A stretch of DNA of 42,104 nt from an uncultured Clostridia bacterium (GTDB lineage Bacteria; Bacillota; Clostridia; Christensenellales; UBA1242): NCBI GenBank assembly GCA_944372505.1, contig CALVZK010000009.1, positions 1 through 42,104 on the forward strand. The letters run 5' to 3'. The position numbers and the translations under genes are program-made. The notes under the pieces were generated by a model, which had not been told where the DNA came from, searched no databases, and was given only the letters and a program-made list of their open reading frames with translations. Position 1 is the first letter of the stretch. Each line of letters starts with the position of its first letter. Positions 31,242 through 41,045 of the stretch are shown here, one piece after another.

Positions 31242-33524
31242 TTACTTATTGTCATCAGAATTAGATTGACTTATTTGATTTATAAGATTTTCGATTTTCT
31301 TATTTATCTCTGCAAGTTCTTCTGATTTTCCAGATAATCTAGCCTCATCTGCTTGAGCCGTAAGTGTTTCAATTTCTTTTAATAAATCGTCCTTATCCTG
31401 CTTCTCTCCAATATTTTTATTTAATTCTTCATTGATTTTTGAAGAAATGTCATTTTGAGCTGTTGCAAGTTTTTCTTCTTCGGCATTTATTAAATTATCT
31501 ATTTCATTTAAAGAACTTTCTTGCGTGTCATTTTTTTTAGGTCTTCCTCTCTTCTTTGGTTCTGTATTTACATTGCTTTCACCTTCGACAATTTCTTTTT
31601 TAGGTCTTCCTCTCTTCTTTGGAGTAGTATCGTCTTTGACTTCTCCATCTACAATTTTCCTAGGACGTCCTCTTTTTTTAGGCTCTGTGCTATTTTTGTC
31701 TTCATCAATAGCAACTTCTTTTCTTGGACGCCCTCTCTTTTTAGGTTCAGAAGTTTTTGCTTCATCTTCTTCTGTAACAACTTTTCTCGGACGTCCTCTC
31801 TTTTTTATCGAATTTTCAGAAATATTTTCTTGAGGAATATTATTTATATTATCTTCTTCAACTAAATTTACAGAAAGTTCTTCGGTAGGTATGAATGATC
31901 CAAATTGATCGACTTGTTCTTTTTGAATGTTCTCTAATTCTTCTTTTTCCTCATCTTTTTTCATTTCTTTAGAAGAAATAAGTTCACCATTCATATCATA
32001 AACATTTCCATTTATGTCATGAAATAATCCATTAGAGTCGTGATAAGATCCGTCTTCATAAACAAAATTGCCCTCTTCATTGTAATGCCCTTGTGGAGTT
32101 TGACCTATATCTTCTTTAAATTTAGGTTCGTTTTCTGTTAATCTTTGACGTAAAGTAGCATTTTCGTCCATTAGACGTTTAATTTGCGTTTGGACATTAA
32201 TAAGATCCTCTTCATTTTTATCTCTTTGTTGAATAAGAGTTTTCTTTTCTTCTTTAACTTTAGTTTCTGCTAAATTATAAGCATTTTTCATAACTTTTTC
32301 AAAGAAAGATTGATATTCACTAACCATTCCTTTTTGAACTTCATCAAAACTCTTATCTAAAACTTTATTTAATTGTACTATTTCTTTATCTAGTTCATCT
32401 TTAGAAGATTCATATCTTAATTTTTCATTTTCGTAATCTTTCTCAAGAGATGCTTTTTTGTTTGCTTCTTTTTCTTGTTGTTGTCTTAATAATCCAACTT
32501 CTATACGTGATGTAGTAGCGGCTTGTTGTTCAATTAACTTTTGAATATTTTCTTTTGCCGCCTGAATTTTTCTTTGTAAGTCCATTTGAACATTTTCATA
32601 ATTTCTACGAAGAGCATCTTTTTGTGCTTCAATTTGCGCAATTTGTGAAGTAATTGAAGTCTTTTTATTTATATACAATTCACTTTCTTTCATTGCTCTT
32701 TTAAGCAAAAGGGCTCCGTCAACACCTATATTTTCAAAATGGTAATCGACAACTTGAACATCATTTTTACTAGCATTTTCAAATTCTTCCTTCGCTTTTC
32801 TTGCACGTGCTTCGTAATATTCTCTAAGTTGAGGATTTCCCTTTTCAATCTCTTTTGCAGTAAATAGTAAGTCAAAATCAATATAAGGAACTAAGTCAGC
32901 ACAAGCATTTGTTAAAAACCTAGAAAAAATGTGATATAAATGATAAATATCATCAAGATTTAAAACTCTTCTACCATTTAAGAATACTATTGCAATTGCA
33001 CCTAAAACTAAAACTAAAACCATGAAGAAAAGAGAAACTGCTATAGATTGAAAAATAACGGCTTGGGAAGATTGTGAAGCAAATCCACAAAGAAGAGCAA
33101 CCAATGACCATACCCCAGTAAGAATAGCAAGAGTTTTTATATTACTTTTCCAACTAGAAGTTTTTAGAGGTTTTTCTATTATATTTTCCTCCGTCATATA
33201 ATTACTTGGGCCACCTTCTCTATATAATATGTATTGTTGCCAATAATAAACAAGACGTTTCGGTCCCTTTTTAATTACAGAATTAAAATCTTTTATATTT
33301 TTTTCGTCTATTTTCTTGTTTTTAAACAACCATTTATTTGCATTATCAAGACTTCTTTTTAGTCTCGCCTCGTAGGAAAACACACTTTTAATAACAAATA
33401 GTAAAATAAAAAGTGCTTCAATACCTAAAAGAATTCCCAAATAACCACCAAATCCAATATTTTCGGTAAGTTGTCCAAAAAAAGTTTTTAATGAACTATC
33501 CATTGCACAAAATAAAGAATTCAT
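31242..33524 (-). CDS. Membrane-anchored coiled-coil protein with five AT-hooks
   Basis: A 760-residue protein I cannot place in a named family. Residues 28-50 are one membrane helix, and about 132-185 hold two more. Residues about 270-480 are a long coiled coil rich in Glu, Lys and Gln. Near 495-535 a run of short repeats reads GHYNEEGNFVYEDGSYHD and GLFHDINGNVYDMNGEL. Residues 574-664 hold five copies of KKRGRP(R/K)K at a spacing of 20-21 residues: AT-hooks, which bind the minor groove of AT-rich DNA. The last 95 residues are again coiled coil. ATG at 33524 has AAAGGAG 8 bases upstream. The plan suggests a tether of the nucleoid to the membrane. It is a single-gene unit with an A-tract-rich promoter region. 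Confidence 0.8.
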   Translation of the reverse strand: MNSLFCAMDSSLKTFFGQLTENIGFGGYLGILLGIEALFILLFVIKSVFSYEARLKRSLDNANKWLFKNKKIDEKNIKDFNSVIKKGPKRLVYYWQQYILYREGGPSNYMTEENIIEKPLKTSSWKSNIKTLAILTGVWSLVALLCGFASQSSQAVIFQSIAVSLFFMVLVLVLGAIAIVFLNGRRVLNLDDIYHLYHIFSRFLTNACADLVPYIDFDLLFTAKEIEKGNPQLREYYEARARKAKEEFENASKNDVQVVDYHFENIGVDGALLLKRAMKESELYINKKTSITSQIAQIEAQKDALRRNYENVQMDLQRKIQAAKENIQKLIEQQAATTSRIEVGLLRQQQEKEANKKASLEKDYENEKLRYESSKDELDKEIVQLNKVLDKSFDEVQKGMVSEYQSFFEKVMKNAYNLAETKVKEEKKTLIQQRDKNEEDLINVQTQIKRLMDENATLRQRLTENEPKFKEDIGQTPQGHYNEEGNFVYEDGSYHDSNGLFHDINGNVYDMNGELISSKEMKKDEEKEELENIQKEQVDQFGSFIPTEELSVNLVEEDNINNIPQENISENSIKKRGRPRKVVTEEDEAKTSEPKKRGRPRKEVAIDEDKNSTEPKKRGRPRKIVDGEVKDDTTPKKRGRPKKEIVEGESNVNTEPKKRGRPKKNDTQESSLNEIDNLINAEEEKLATAQNDISSKINEELNKNIGEKQDKDDLLKEIETLTAQADEARLSGKSEELAEINKKIENLINQISQSNSDDNK
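31533..31805 (-). repeat. Tandem AT-hook coding repeat (5 copies)
   Basis: Five units of 60-63 bases, each coding for KKRGRP(R/K)K and an acidic linker of 12-13 residues (for example EVAIDEDKNSTEP). The hook codons are nearly identical between units, whereas the linkers differ, so the units arose by duplication and are kept by selection on the hook. Confidence 0.9.
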
Positions 33525-33548
33525 AACAAACACTCCTTTAATGATTTT

Positions 33549-33630
33549 AGTATAACACATTAAATAATTTTTTACTAATATTTTTTAATATTTTTTGATA
33601 TTTTTTTAATATTTTTATTGTATTTTTTTG
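33549..33630 (-). promoter_or_regulatory. Extended -10 promoter with phased A-tracts, AT-hook gene
   Basis: On the minus strand TGT-TATACT (-10 at 33549-33554) forms an extended -10; the -35 (TAGTAA, 33572-33577) is weak. Upstream, runs of A/T of 5-7 bases are centred near 33570, 33584, 33594, 33604, 33614 and 33626, mostly 10-12 bases apart. Such phasing bends DNA. The stretch 33561-33729 has no gene. Confidence 0.5.
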
Positions 33631-33729
33631 TAATAATTTATAATGTTATTTTTTAATAATTATATTATTTTTTCTAAACGAAATTAACAATATAAAAATG
33701 TTTTCTACGCTGTATAAATTTAAAATAAA

Positions 33730-36700
33730 TTATAAAATGTCATCAATTTTAATTAATTCTGTGTTTTTTAAAGATAAAATATAAACTTCTTTAGGTTTTT
33801 TCCCAAAGGCCTTTGAAAGCGCAATACCATATAGCTCTAATTGTTTTTTATATTTATTTTTAATGATGTTTTTGTCATAAATATTAGTATATTTGTAATC
33901 GACTAAAATTCCTTCATCATCAAAACTAAAAAGATCAATAATTCCTTGTATAATAACTTCGTTTTGACTTTTAACTTGAAAAAGTTCGTCAAGAGAGATT
34001 TTCATAATGAATTCATGTTCTTTTATTATAGATTTCCCTTTACAAATTTTTTTTAAAATATTTATATTTTTTAATAAAATATTTCTATCAATTAATTCTA
34101 AATATCCTTCAGTAAAATTACTTCTGTTTTTTTCCACTTGCTGGTTTAAATCTTGCATAGAACTTATTTTATCAAAATCAAGTAGTTTAAGTGCTTCATG
34201 ATATGCCAACCCTTTTTCAATTGAAACATCTCTATTGTTAGAGGAATTTAAAGTTAAATAATTACTTTCTTCATTCAAGTTTAGAATCCCTGTAACTGAA
34301 TTTTTAAAATTGATTTTGCATAAATTTTTATTATTATACTCATAATCAATATAATCTAAAATTTCCGTAATATTTTTATCTTTCAATATTTTTTCTTGTT
34401 TTAAAAGATTATTGTTCTTAAAAACAATTTCTTTAACTATATTAAAGTTATAATTTTTGTTATTATGCGAATTATCATTAAAATCAAAATCTTTACCCAA
34501 TGCGTATGAAATCATTGATAAATAATTATCTTTTTCTGTATCATAAATATCTTTTTCCGTTTTTGAACCAATTATAATTAGAGAATTTTGTGCACGGGTT
34601 AGCGCAACGTAAAAAATCATCAGTTCGCTTATTTTTTCTTTTTGTTTTTTTATAAGTTTTTCAGCTATAAATATAGGAGAAACCATTTTTGAATAATTAG
34701 AGAAATCATAAATGTAAGTACCAATACCAAAATTTTTATCAATTATAAAGGATTTATTATAAACCTTGTTTAATGTTTCTCCAGCCCCCGCCAATATAAC
34801 CACAGGATATTCAAGTCCTTTGGTTGCATGAATTGTAGTAATTGTTATTGCATTATCACTTGTCGGCGGAGTTGAAGAAGAGACTTCAACATTTTCAAGG
34901 TAATTTATTAATGATGGTATATTAAAATTAAATGAATTTTTTATTAATTTGAAAAGTTGATTAAAATTATTCTTTTTAGATATTGCGTCGGGCAAGTTGT
35001 TTAAATATACATAGTAGCCTCTTTGATAAAATAATTTTTTCAAGGCTTCACAAATTCCAAGAGCGTCACAATCGAATTTAAAACTATCTATCATATTTAA
35101 AAATTTTAAAACTTTCATAGATTTAGAATTGATAATATTTTCATAAAAATATTTATTTTCTTCTCTTTTTAAATTCAAAAGTTCATTATAAGAAAACTGC
35201 CCTAATTGTGAAGACATAACAGAAATTAAAGAGATATCGTCTTTTAAATTAATAGTTAATTTTAAAAGACTTAAAATAATTTGAATTTGACTATCATCAA
35301 GCAAATTATCTTTAATATTAGCAAGAACATTATACCCTTTTTCTTGTAAAAATTTTGTACAATCTTTCATAAGTGATGAACGTGATCTAAAAAGAACAGC
35401 AATATCACTTTCTTGAACTTTTCTTTTTTGCCCAAGTTTTGAATCAAAAATTTCACTGTTTAATGCTTCGTCAATTCTATATGCAATATCTTTTACCTCT
35501 AATAAGTTTTTATTATTTAAAGACAATTTATCTTCCCTAACACTATAAACTTTTGGCAAATCTATGTCTTGTTCTTTTTGTTGCACACAAACATCAACTA
35601 TAACAGAAGGCAAATCTGTTTTTTCAAAAGTTGCAAGTCCTTCCAATAAAGATGTTTTTTTATAATCAATATTGGAAGTTTTTTCAGTCATTAAAACAGA
35701 AAAAATTTTATTGATAAAATTTAAAATGTTTTTATCAGATCTAAAATTGCCAGTTAAAAACAGAGCATCACCATCTGAAGAGGAAGAAAATTCTTTCATG
35801 TCTTTATTCATTATTTCCATACTAGCATTTCTAAAACCATAAATTCCTTGTTTTGGATCGCCAACAGCTACAAAATGTCCTTCGTTCGCAAGAGGTTTCA
35901 GTAACCCCTCTTGTAAAGAATTTGTGTCCTGATATTCATCAATAAAAATATAATCATATTTATTTTGTAAAGAATTTAAGATATTTTTATCTTCAAGCAA
36001 TTTACTAGTATATTTTTCCAAATCAGCGAAATCTAAATAATCATTTTTATTTTTTAAAGATTCATAATTTTCTATAAAATTTTTTAACATCAATAAAATA
36101 TTATTGCTTAATGAATTTTCCCTAAAACGCTTTATAAAAGCATCGTTAACTTGGCGAAAATTTTCAGTAATTTCCATAATATTCTCTAAAGTTTTTTTTG
36201 CTTTAACCAATAGTTTTTTAGATTTTTCATCTATTTTATTTCTTTTCAATGACGGAACTATTTGTTTATTAAAAAAATTACAAGTTTGCCAAAAATCATC
36301 ACATTGGAAACTGAATAAAGTATGTAGTTGGTTTTTAAATACCTGCCATTCCGCTGGAATTTGAGTTAAAGTAGACAAAGTATTTAACCCTTCTAATTTT
36401 AAAGAATTTATGTAAGTGATTAAATATTCTTCAGCCTTCAAAGGAAAATTGAAATTACAAAAGATGTTTTTTACTTCTTCTTCTGTCAAACTGGTCAAAT
36501 AGTTAAAAATTGAGTTGACACACTCAAATATTTGTGTTTTGTTTTTTTTAAAAGAAAAATAAATGTCTTGAAAAGTTTTTTCATCTTTTTGTGCCATATC
36601 TTTAAAAGTTTTTTCGAATGCTTTTAATTTTAAATTATCACTTGTTTTTTCATCAAGAATTGTAAAGTTTTCATCAAGATTTAACTTGTTTAAATTTCTT

Positions 36701-37017
36701 TTTATAAGTTTTTCACAGTAAGAATCTATTGTACAAATATCACTTATAGAGATCTCATCAAGTTGCTCCAATAAAAAGGCTGACGGCTTCTGTTTTAAAA
36801 TAGCTTTATATAACCTGCTTCTCATTTCACTAGCCGCAGCCTTTGTAAATGTTAAAACCAAAAGTCTTGAAAGAGGAATTTTCTTTTCACAAATTAATTT
36901 AATCAAAAATTCAATAACTACAAATGTTTTACCGCTACCTGCCGAAGCAGAAACAACAATGTTTTTTTTGTTGCTATTTAAAATTTTAATTTGTTCATTC
37001 GTTAGATGATTTTCCAT
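33730..37017 (-). CDS. addA: ATP-dependent helicase/nuclease subunit A
   Basis: A 1095-residue UvrD-like helicase fused to a RecB-type nuclease. Walker A is VSASAGSGKTF at 22-32, motif Ia VLTFTKAAASEMRSR near 55, box II YIFIDEYQDTNSLQ near 355, GDPKQGIYGFRNA near 380, TIHATKGLEYPVVIL near 745, and motif VI VALTRAQNSLIIIG near 810. The nuclease end has GIIDLFSFDDEGILVDYKYT near 1030, with Asp and the D-Y-K pair. With AddB it processes double-strand breaks for RecA loading. It overlaps addB by 23 bases, so the pair is coupled. It is somewhat shorter than B. subtilis AddA (about 1230). Confidence 0.95.
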   Translation of the reverse strand: MENHLTNEQIKILNSNKKNIVVSASAGSGKTFVVIEFLIKLICEKKIPLSRLLVLTFTKAAASEMRSRLYKAILKQKPSAFLLEQLDEISISDICTIDSYCEKLIKRNLNKLNLDENFTILDEKTSDNLKLKAFEKTFKDMAQKDEKTFQDIYFSFKKNKTQIFECVNSIFNYLTSLTEEEVKNIFCNFNFPLKAEEYLITYINSLKLEGLNTLSTLTQIPAEWQVFKNQLHTLFSFQCDDFWQTCNFFNKQIVPSLKRNKIDEKSKKLLVKAKKTLENIMEITENFRQVNDAFIKRFRENSLSNNILLMLKNFIENYESLKNKNDYLDFADLEKYTSKLLEDKNILNSLQNKYDYIFIDEYQDTNSLQEGLLKPLANEGHFVAVGDPKQGIYGFRNASMEIMNKDMKEFSSSSDGDALFLTGNFRSDKNILNFINKIFSVLMTEKTSNIDYKKTSLLEGLATFEKTDLPSVIVDVCVQQKEQDIDLPKVYSVREDKLSLNNKNLLEVKDIAYRIDEALNSEIFDSKLGQKRKVQESDIAVLFRSRSSLMKDCTKFLQEKGYNVLANIKDNLLDDSQIQIILSLLKLTINLKDDISLISVMSSQLGQFSYNELLNLKREENKYFYENIINSKSMKVLKFLNMIDSFKFDCDALGICEALKKLFYQRGYYVYLNNLPDAISKKNNFNQLFKLIKNSFNFNIPSLINYLENVEVSSSTPPTSDNAITITTIHATKGLEYPVVILAGAGETLNKVYNKSFIIDKNFGIGTYIYDFSNYSKMVSPIFIAEKLIKKQKEKISELMIFYVALTRAQNSLIIIGSKTEKDIYDTEKDNYLSMISYALGKDFDFNDNSHNNKNYNFNIVKEIVFKNNNLLKQEKILKDKNITEILDYIDYEYNNKNLCKINFKNSVTGILNLNEESNYLTLNSSNNRDVSIEKGLAYHEALKLLDFDKISSMQDLNQQVEKNRSNFTEGYLELIDRNILLKNINILKKICKGKSIIKEHEFIMKISLDELFQVKSQNEVIIQGIIDLFSFDDEGILVDYKYTNIYDKNIIKNKYKKQLELYGIALSKAFGKKPKEVYILSLKNTELIKIDDIL

Positions 37018-40000
37018 TCATATCTCCTAAAAATTCAAAATTGGAAATTTTTTTCTCTTTTCTTTTACCATTTAAGTTTTCATAATTACAGATGGATCTA
37101 AAAGGACAAAAATTGCAAGAACTTTCATTAGGTTTAGGCTCTATATATCCCTCAATAATTTCATCAGTTGCTTTATCTGCAATCATTTGTGCATAATTTC
37201 CATATACTTCAAAACAATCTTTTGCTATTGCGGAACCTTTATAAATCTTGTTATCTTTATAAACATCAATTATCCGACTAGAATCATAAATTTTTAAATT
37301 ACTATCAATTTTATTGATAATATTTTCATCATTTTTAATAATACCTTTTAAAATAAATTTTTCATCTTCATTTTTTAAATATTCAACTCTAGCATTAAAA
37401 TAAAATAGTCCTGCAATTTCTTTATTTAACAATTTAGTAAAAATTTTTTGATAAAGAAATAATTGTAACTTATTCCCATAATACAATTCTTTCAAAATGT
37501 TTCCTGTTTTTCCTGTTTTATAATCTATTATAGTAAAATAGTTGTTTGTTTCATCAATCCTATCGGCTTTGCCAACTAATTCTATTTGATTTTTACCTAT
37601 TAAAAAATTTTCCACTTTCTTTTCTAAAAGTTTAGGTCTAAAACATGAAACTTTTATTTGCTCATAGCAATCATTTAAAACAATCTTTAACTGATATTTA
37701 ATATATTTTTCCAAAATGTCTTTTTCAGTGGTAGCATTAAATTTTTCTTTCAATTCGAGTTTATCAATTAAACTTAAGAAAATATTATTAATAAATTCAT
37801 CTATATTTATAACAAATTTATATTTACTTTTAATAATTTCTTTAACAAAAAATTCGAGTGCTAAATGACAAATATTACCAATATCTTTAGCATCAAGTTG
37901 ATAAAGTTGTTTTTCCTTTAATTCTAACCCATAAGTAGCAAAATGTTTAAAAGGACATGAAAAATATGTTTCAAGCTGTGTTACTCTTAATTTATTATTT
38001 TTAAAGAAAACATCTTTAGCATTTGATATTGAATTACTTTTATGAAATACCACATCTTTGATAGAAAAAAGTTTTTTCTCTTCATCAGAGAGATATTTGT
38101 TAAATTCTGTAACAAAATTATATCTATTCCCAATTTGCAATAAAAAAGAATTTTTATTTGAATTAACAATATTATCTTTAGTTATTCTGATAGTTCTCTG
38201 GCTAAAAATTTCATTAAGATTATCAATAAAAGTTGGCATTTCAATTTGCTTCCCTTCATCATTAATTAATTGATATGAAATAATAAGTTTGTCCGTAGCT
38301 AATGTCAATAAATTGAAAATTTTAAATCTATTTCTTCTATTAATCATTCTAATAGTTGGCTCAATTTTTTTATCTATAAAATTTAATGATATGTCATCAT
38401 CATTTAATAACCCGTTGTCGTTATTATAAACAGGAAGCCCCTGTGCACCTAAAATAATGATTATTTTGTTTTCATCAAAAAATCCTTCTTGTGCATCGCT
38501 TATCATGACCGCATCGCAAAATGCTGGAACTGTAGAAACTTCACTAAATGACAAAAGAAGTTTAAGTGTTTTTAAATATTCATCAATATTAATTATAGTT
38601 TTATACTTGCTAATCAAAGAAATTGAACTCAAAATAATTTCTTTAATTTGAATATTTATTTTTTCTTCCTTAATATAATCATTATCTAAAAGTTTTTTAT
38701 CAATTTTCTCATATTTAATTTGAAAATGAGAGCAAATATTTAAAATTACATCTTCGAATTCTCTTGCAGTTCTGCATTTCTCAATTTCATCAATAAATTT
38801 AGCCTCTATAAAATTAGGTTTAATATATTTTATAAATTTAAGTTTATCATCTATTGTATATTTTTGACACAACTCTATTAATGTATCATTATTTTCAAAA
38901 AATGGACTAGAAAGTAAAAATAATATACTTTCTTTACTATATCCACTTATTATTACATCAAAAAAAGATAGAATAAGCCTACTTAATAATGTATTATCTG
39001 CAGTTACCGACGAATCAATATAACAAGGAATATCAAATAAAGAAAAACAATCATTTAGTTCATCTTTATATTTATCAAATTCTCCACAGCAAACATAAAT
39101 GTCCTTATAATTATATCCTTGTGTTATATAATAATAAATAAGTTTTGCTACCATTAAACATTCTTCATTAACAGAAGAATTAGATAGGGAAAAATAAAAT
39201 CCTTTATTGTCAGTTTTTACTTTTTCGTAACTATACACACCTTTTATTATTGCACTTTTAACCTCAGTAGTTGATTTTTCATTATTAATTACGGAAATAT
39301 TACAACCAACATCTTTTGAAAGAACAGTTAACTTTTGTAAAATATCTTTTTCATAAATATAGTCATTTCCCAGACTTTTACTTACCGCAATAGATACACA
39401 TACTTCTTTTACAATAGGCAAAAGAGATTTAATTAAATCATAACCCTCTTTAGTAAAACTATCAAATTGAGCGAAATAAATAATAGTATTTTGTAATTCT
39501 TTGTATTCTTTTATACTTTCTGTAACAAGTTTTAATCTCTTATTGGCATCAAGATTCTCTCCAAGCATTTTTTCGTATTCATTATAAATTAAAGCGATGT
39601 CATGATATTTTTCTCCAGTCAAGTTTTGTGCCCCACTATTTAAATCTTCAGGTCTGATTTTGCTACTTTTAAGTTGTGAAATAAGTTTGTATACTTCATG
39701 ACAAAACGAAATTCCCCATTTATTAAATGTAAGTAATTCACTTTTACATTCTTCTATTGCATTTTGAGTAATAAGCAAACAATCCCCTCTCGTCAAAATA
39801 TCTGCTTTAATGTTAAGTTTTTTTAATAAAAAGACTGCCAAAGAAGAAAGTCCCACAACTTTAACATTAAATAATGCCTTATTGGGTAAAATATCTAACA
39901 ATAATTTTTCCATTTGTAAAGAAAATCTATCTGGAACTACTACAATATGATTTATAGAAAAATCACTATTATCGATAGAATGAATCAAATCCTTTGTTGC

Positions 40001-40039
40001 ATCTAAAGTTGTGTTTGCTAAAAATGCTTTAACTAACAT
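36995..40039 (-). CDS. addB: ATP-dependent helicase/nuclease subunit B
   Basis: A 1014-residue AddB. The C-terminal part has the family's Fe-S/nuclease module: a first Cys in YFSCPFKHFATYGL, nuclease motif TIIDYKTGKTGN, and a closing Cys cluster CNFCPFRSICNYE, giving the four Cys that hold the 4Fe-4S staple. The N-terminal end (MLVKAFLANTTLDATKDL) lacks the Walker A loop that B. subtilis AddB has, as in many shorter AddB proteins. It is first in the addBA operon. No strong ribosome site precedes the ATG; an AT-rich promoter-like stretch lies directly before it. Confidence 0.92.
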   Translation of the reverse strand: MLVKAFLANTTLDATKDLIHSIDNSDFSINHIVVVPDRFSLQMEKLLLDILPNKALFNVKVVGLSSLAVFLLKKLNIKADILTRGDCLLITQNAIEECKSELLTFNKWGISFCHEVYKLISQLKSSKIRPEDLNSGAQNLTGEKYHDIALIYNEYEKMLGENLDANKRLKLVTESIKEYKELQNTIIYFAQFDSFTKEGYDLIKSLLPIVKEVCVSIAVSKSLGNDYIYEKDILQKLTVLSKDVGCNISVINNEKSTTEVKSAIIKGVYSYEKVKTDNKGFYFSLSNSSVNEECLMVAKLIYYYITQGYNYKDIYVCCGEFDKYKDELNDCFSLFDIPCYIDSSVTADNTLLSRLILSFFDVIISGYSKESILFLLSSPFFENNDTLIELCQKYTIDDKLKFIKYIKPNFIEAKFIDEIEKCRTAREFEDVILNICSHFQIKYEKIDKKLLDNDYIKEEKINIQIKEIILSSISLISKYKTIINIDEYLKTLKLLLSFSEVSTVPAFCDAVMISDAQEGFFDENKIIIILGAQGLPVYNNDNGLLNDDDISLNFIDKKIEPTIRMINRRNRFKIFNLLTLATDKLIISYQLINDEGKQIEMPTFIDNLNEIFSQRTIRITKDNIVNSNKNSFLLQIGNRYNFVTEFNKYLSDEEKKLFSIKDVVFHKSNSISNAKDVFFKNNKLRVTQLETYFSCPFKHFATYGLELKEKQLYQLDAKDIGNICHLALEFFVKEIIKSKYKFVINIDEFINNIFLSLIDKLELKEKFNATTEKDILEKYIKYQLKIVLNDCYEQIKVSCFRPKLLEKKVENFLIGKNQIELVGKADRIDETNNYFTIIDYKTGKTGNILKELYYGNKLQLFLYQKIFTKLLNKEIAGLFYFNARVEYLKNEDEKFILKGIIKNDENIINKIDSNLKIYDSSRIIDVYKDNKIYKGSAIAKDCFEVYGNYAQMIADKATDEIIEGYIEPKPNESSCNFCPFRSICNYENLNGKRKEKKISNFEFLGDMNGKSSNE

Positions 40040-40116
40040 GTTAATATTTTATCATACCTGAAAAGAAAATAAAAGAATTTTTAAAAAAAGAGATAAAAGT
40101 CATTATAAAAAGAGTC

Positions 40117-40148
40117 AAAAAAAGACAATAAATTTTTATTGTCTTTTA
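40117..40148 (-). terminator. Terminator of the Myb/RsfA-like gene
   Basis: The stem AAAAGACAATAA / TTATTGTCTTTT lies a few bases after the stop at 40161 and is followed by a T7 run on the minus strand. It separates this gene from addB. Confidence 0.8.
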
Positions 40149-40160
40149 CAAATTCTAATA

Positions 40161-40922
40161 TTATTTACTTACTGCCTTTTGTTGTTCAATCTTGTTTAAT
40201 TTTTCTTTTAACTTGCTCGCTTTGTCACATCGAGCCTGCAATAATTCTTGTTTCAAAGCCAAATTTTCTTCTTTTATTTTTAAAAAATTATTCTTTAAAT
40301 CCTTAAATTCTTTTTCTTTACCGCTCATTTCTACAAGAGCCTTTCTTAAACTACTGTTGGCCTTTTCTAATTGTAACTTAAGTTTTGCATCATATTCCTC
40401 TTGTGCGTTTCTTTTAACTAGTCTAACAAGTCCCATAAATAATGCTTGCAATTCACCTTCAGTAATGGTATTTTTTTTGTTTGTAAATTTAATTATATTG
40501 TCTTTTCTTTCATATTTTGGTTTTTGTTTTGCGATGTAATTTCTATATTTATTTTGATAACGAAGCATTTTAGAAACATCACCATTCGATAAAGCTAAAC
40601 ATGCTTTTCTAACAGAAACACCATCACTAACCATTCTATGAATTCTTTCCATAAGTGCTTTTTCTTCAGCCTCCGAAAAGTAAGCAATTTCACTCTTTTG
40701 ATGTTTAGACAAATCTATGCCTATTTTTTTAAGACGAGACACATCTTGTGCTAAATTATCAATTTCATGATAATAATAATTTCTTACACTATTAGGCTTT
40801 CTTCCATATTTTTTAGCATGACTATCAAAAGCTTCTTTAAGTGATTTGTTCTCATTTTTAAATTTTTCAACAACCATGAATAAATCTTTAACTTCTTGAT
40901 TTTTCCAAATTCCTTTTTTCAT
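40161..40922 (-). CDS. Myb/SANT-like (RsfA-type) DNA-binding regulator with coiled-coil tail
   Basis: The 253-residue protein begins GIWKNQEVKDLFMVVEKFKNENKSLKEAF and continues KYGRKPNSVRNYYYHEI (residues about 4-52): a Myb/SANT-type helix-turn-helix with W and the GRKPNSVRNYYY recognition helix seen in RsfA-like regulators. A second similar unit (FSEAEEKALMERIHRMVSDGVSVRKACLAL, near 78-107) follows. The last 100 residues are a Lys/Glu coiled coil. RsfA in Bacillus tunes sigma-F sporulation genes; whether this organism sporulates is not shown here. ATG has AAGGAG about 8 bases upstream. Confidence 0.75.
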   Translation of the reverse strand: MKKGIWKNQEVKDLFMVVEKFKNENKSLKEAFDSHAKKYGRKPNSVRNYYYHEIDNLAQDVSRLKKIGIDLSKHQKSEIAYFSEAEEKALMERIHRMVSDGVSVRKACLALSNGDVSKMLRYQNKYRNYIAKQKPKYERKDNIIKFTNKKNTITEGELQALFMGLVRLVKRNAQEEYDAKLKLQLEKANSSLRKALVEMSGKEKEFKDLKNNFLKIKEENLALKQELLQARCDKASKLKEKLNKIEQQKAVSK

Positions 40923-41012
40923 CTTTCACACTCCTTGTGAAATTTATCGTCAAAAAGAAAAGTTTTTATACTATAAAAAATAATAAAAAATGTAACTTTT
41001 TATTGCTTTTTG

Positions 41013-41018
41013 TATAAT
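41013..41018 (+). promoter_or_regulatory. -10 box of the 41046 gene
   Basis: TATAAT lies 27 bases before the ATG at 41046; no good -35 is seen 16-18 bases upstream (ATGTAA at 40990). No clear ribosome site is present between it and the ATG. Confidence 0.4.
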
Positions 41019-41045
41019 AAATAAATCCTTGGCATAAATTATGCT

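Noticed and set aside
31521..31865. Two plus-strand open frames over the AT-hook repeats
   Set aside because: They mirror the repeated hook codons in antisense and show no independent gene signals.
33561..33720. Intrinsic terminator of addA in the A/T-rich spacer
   Set aside because: There are T runs but no convincing GC-containing stem.
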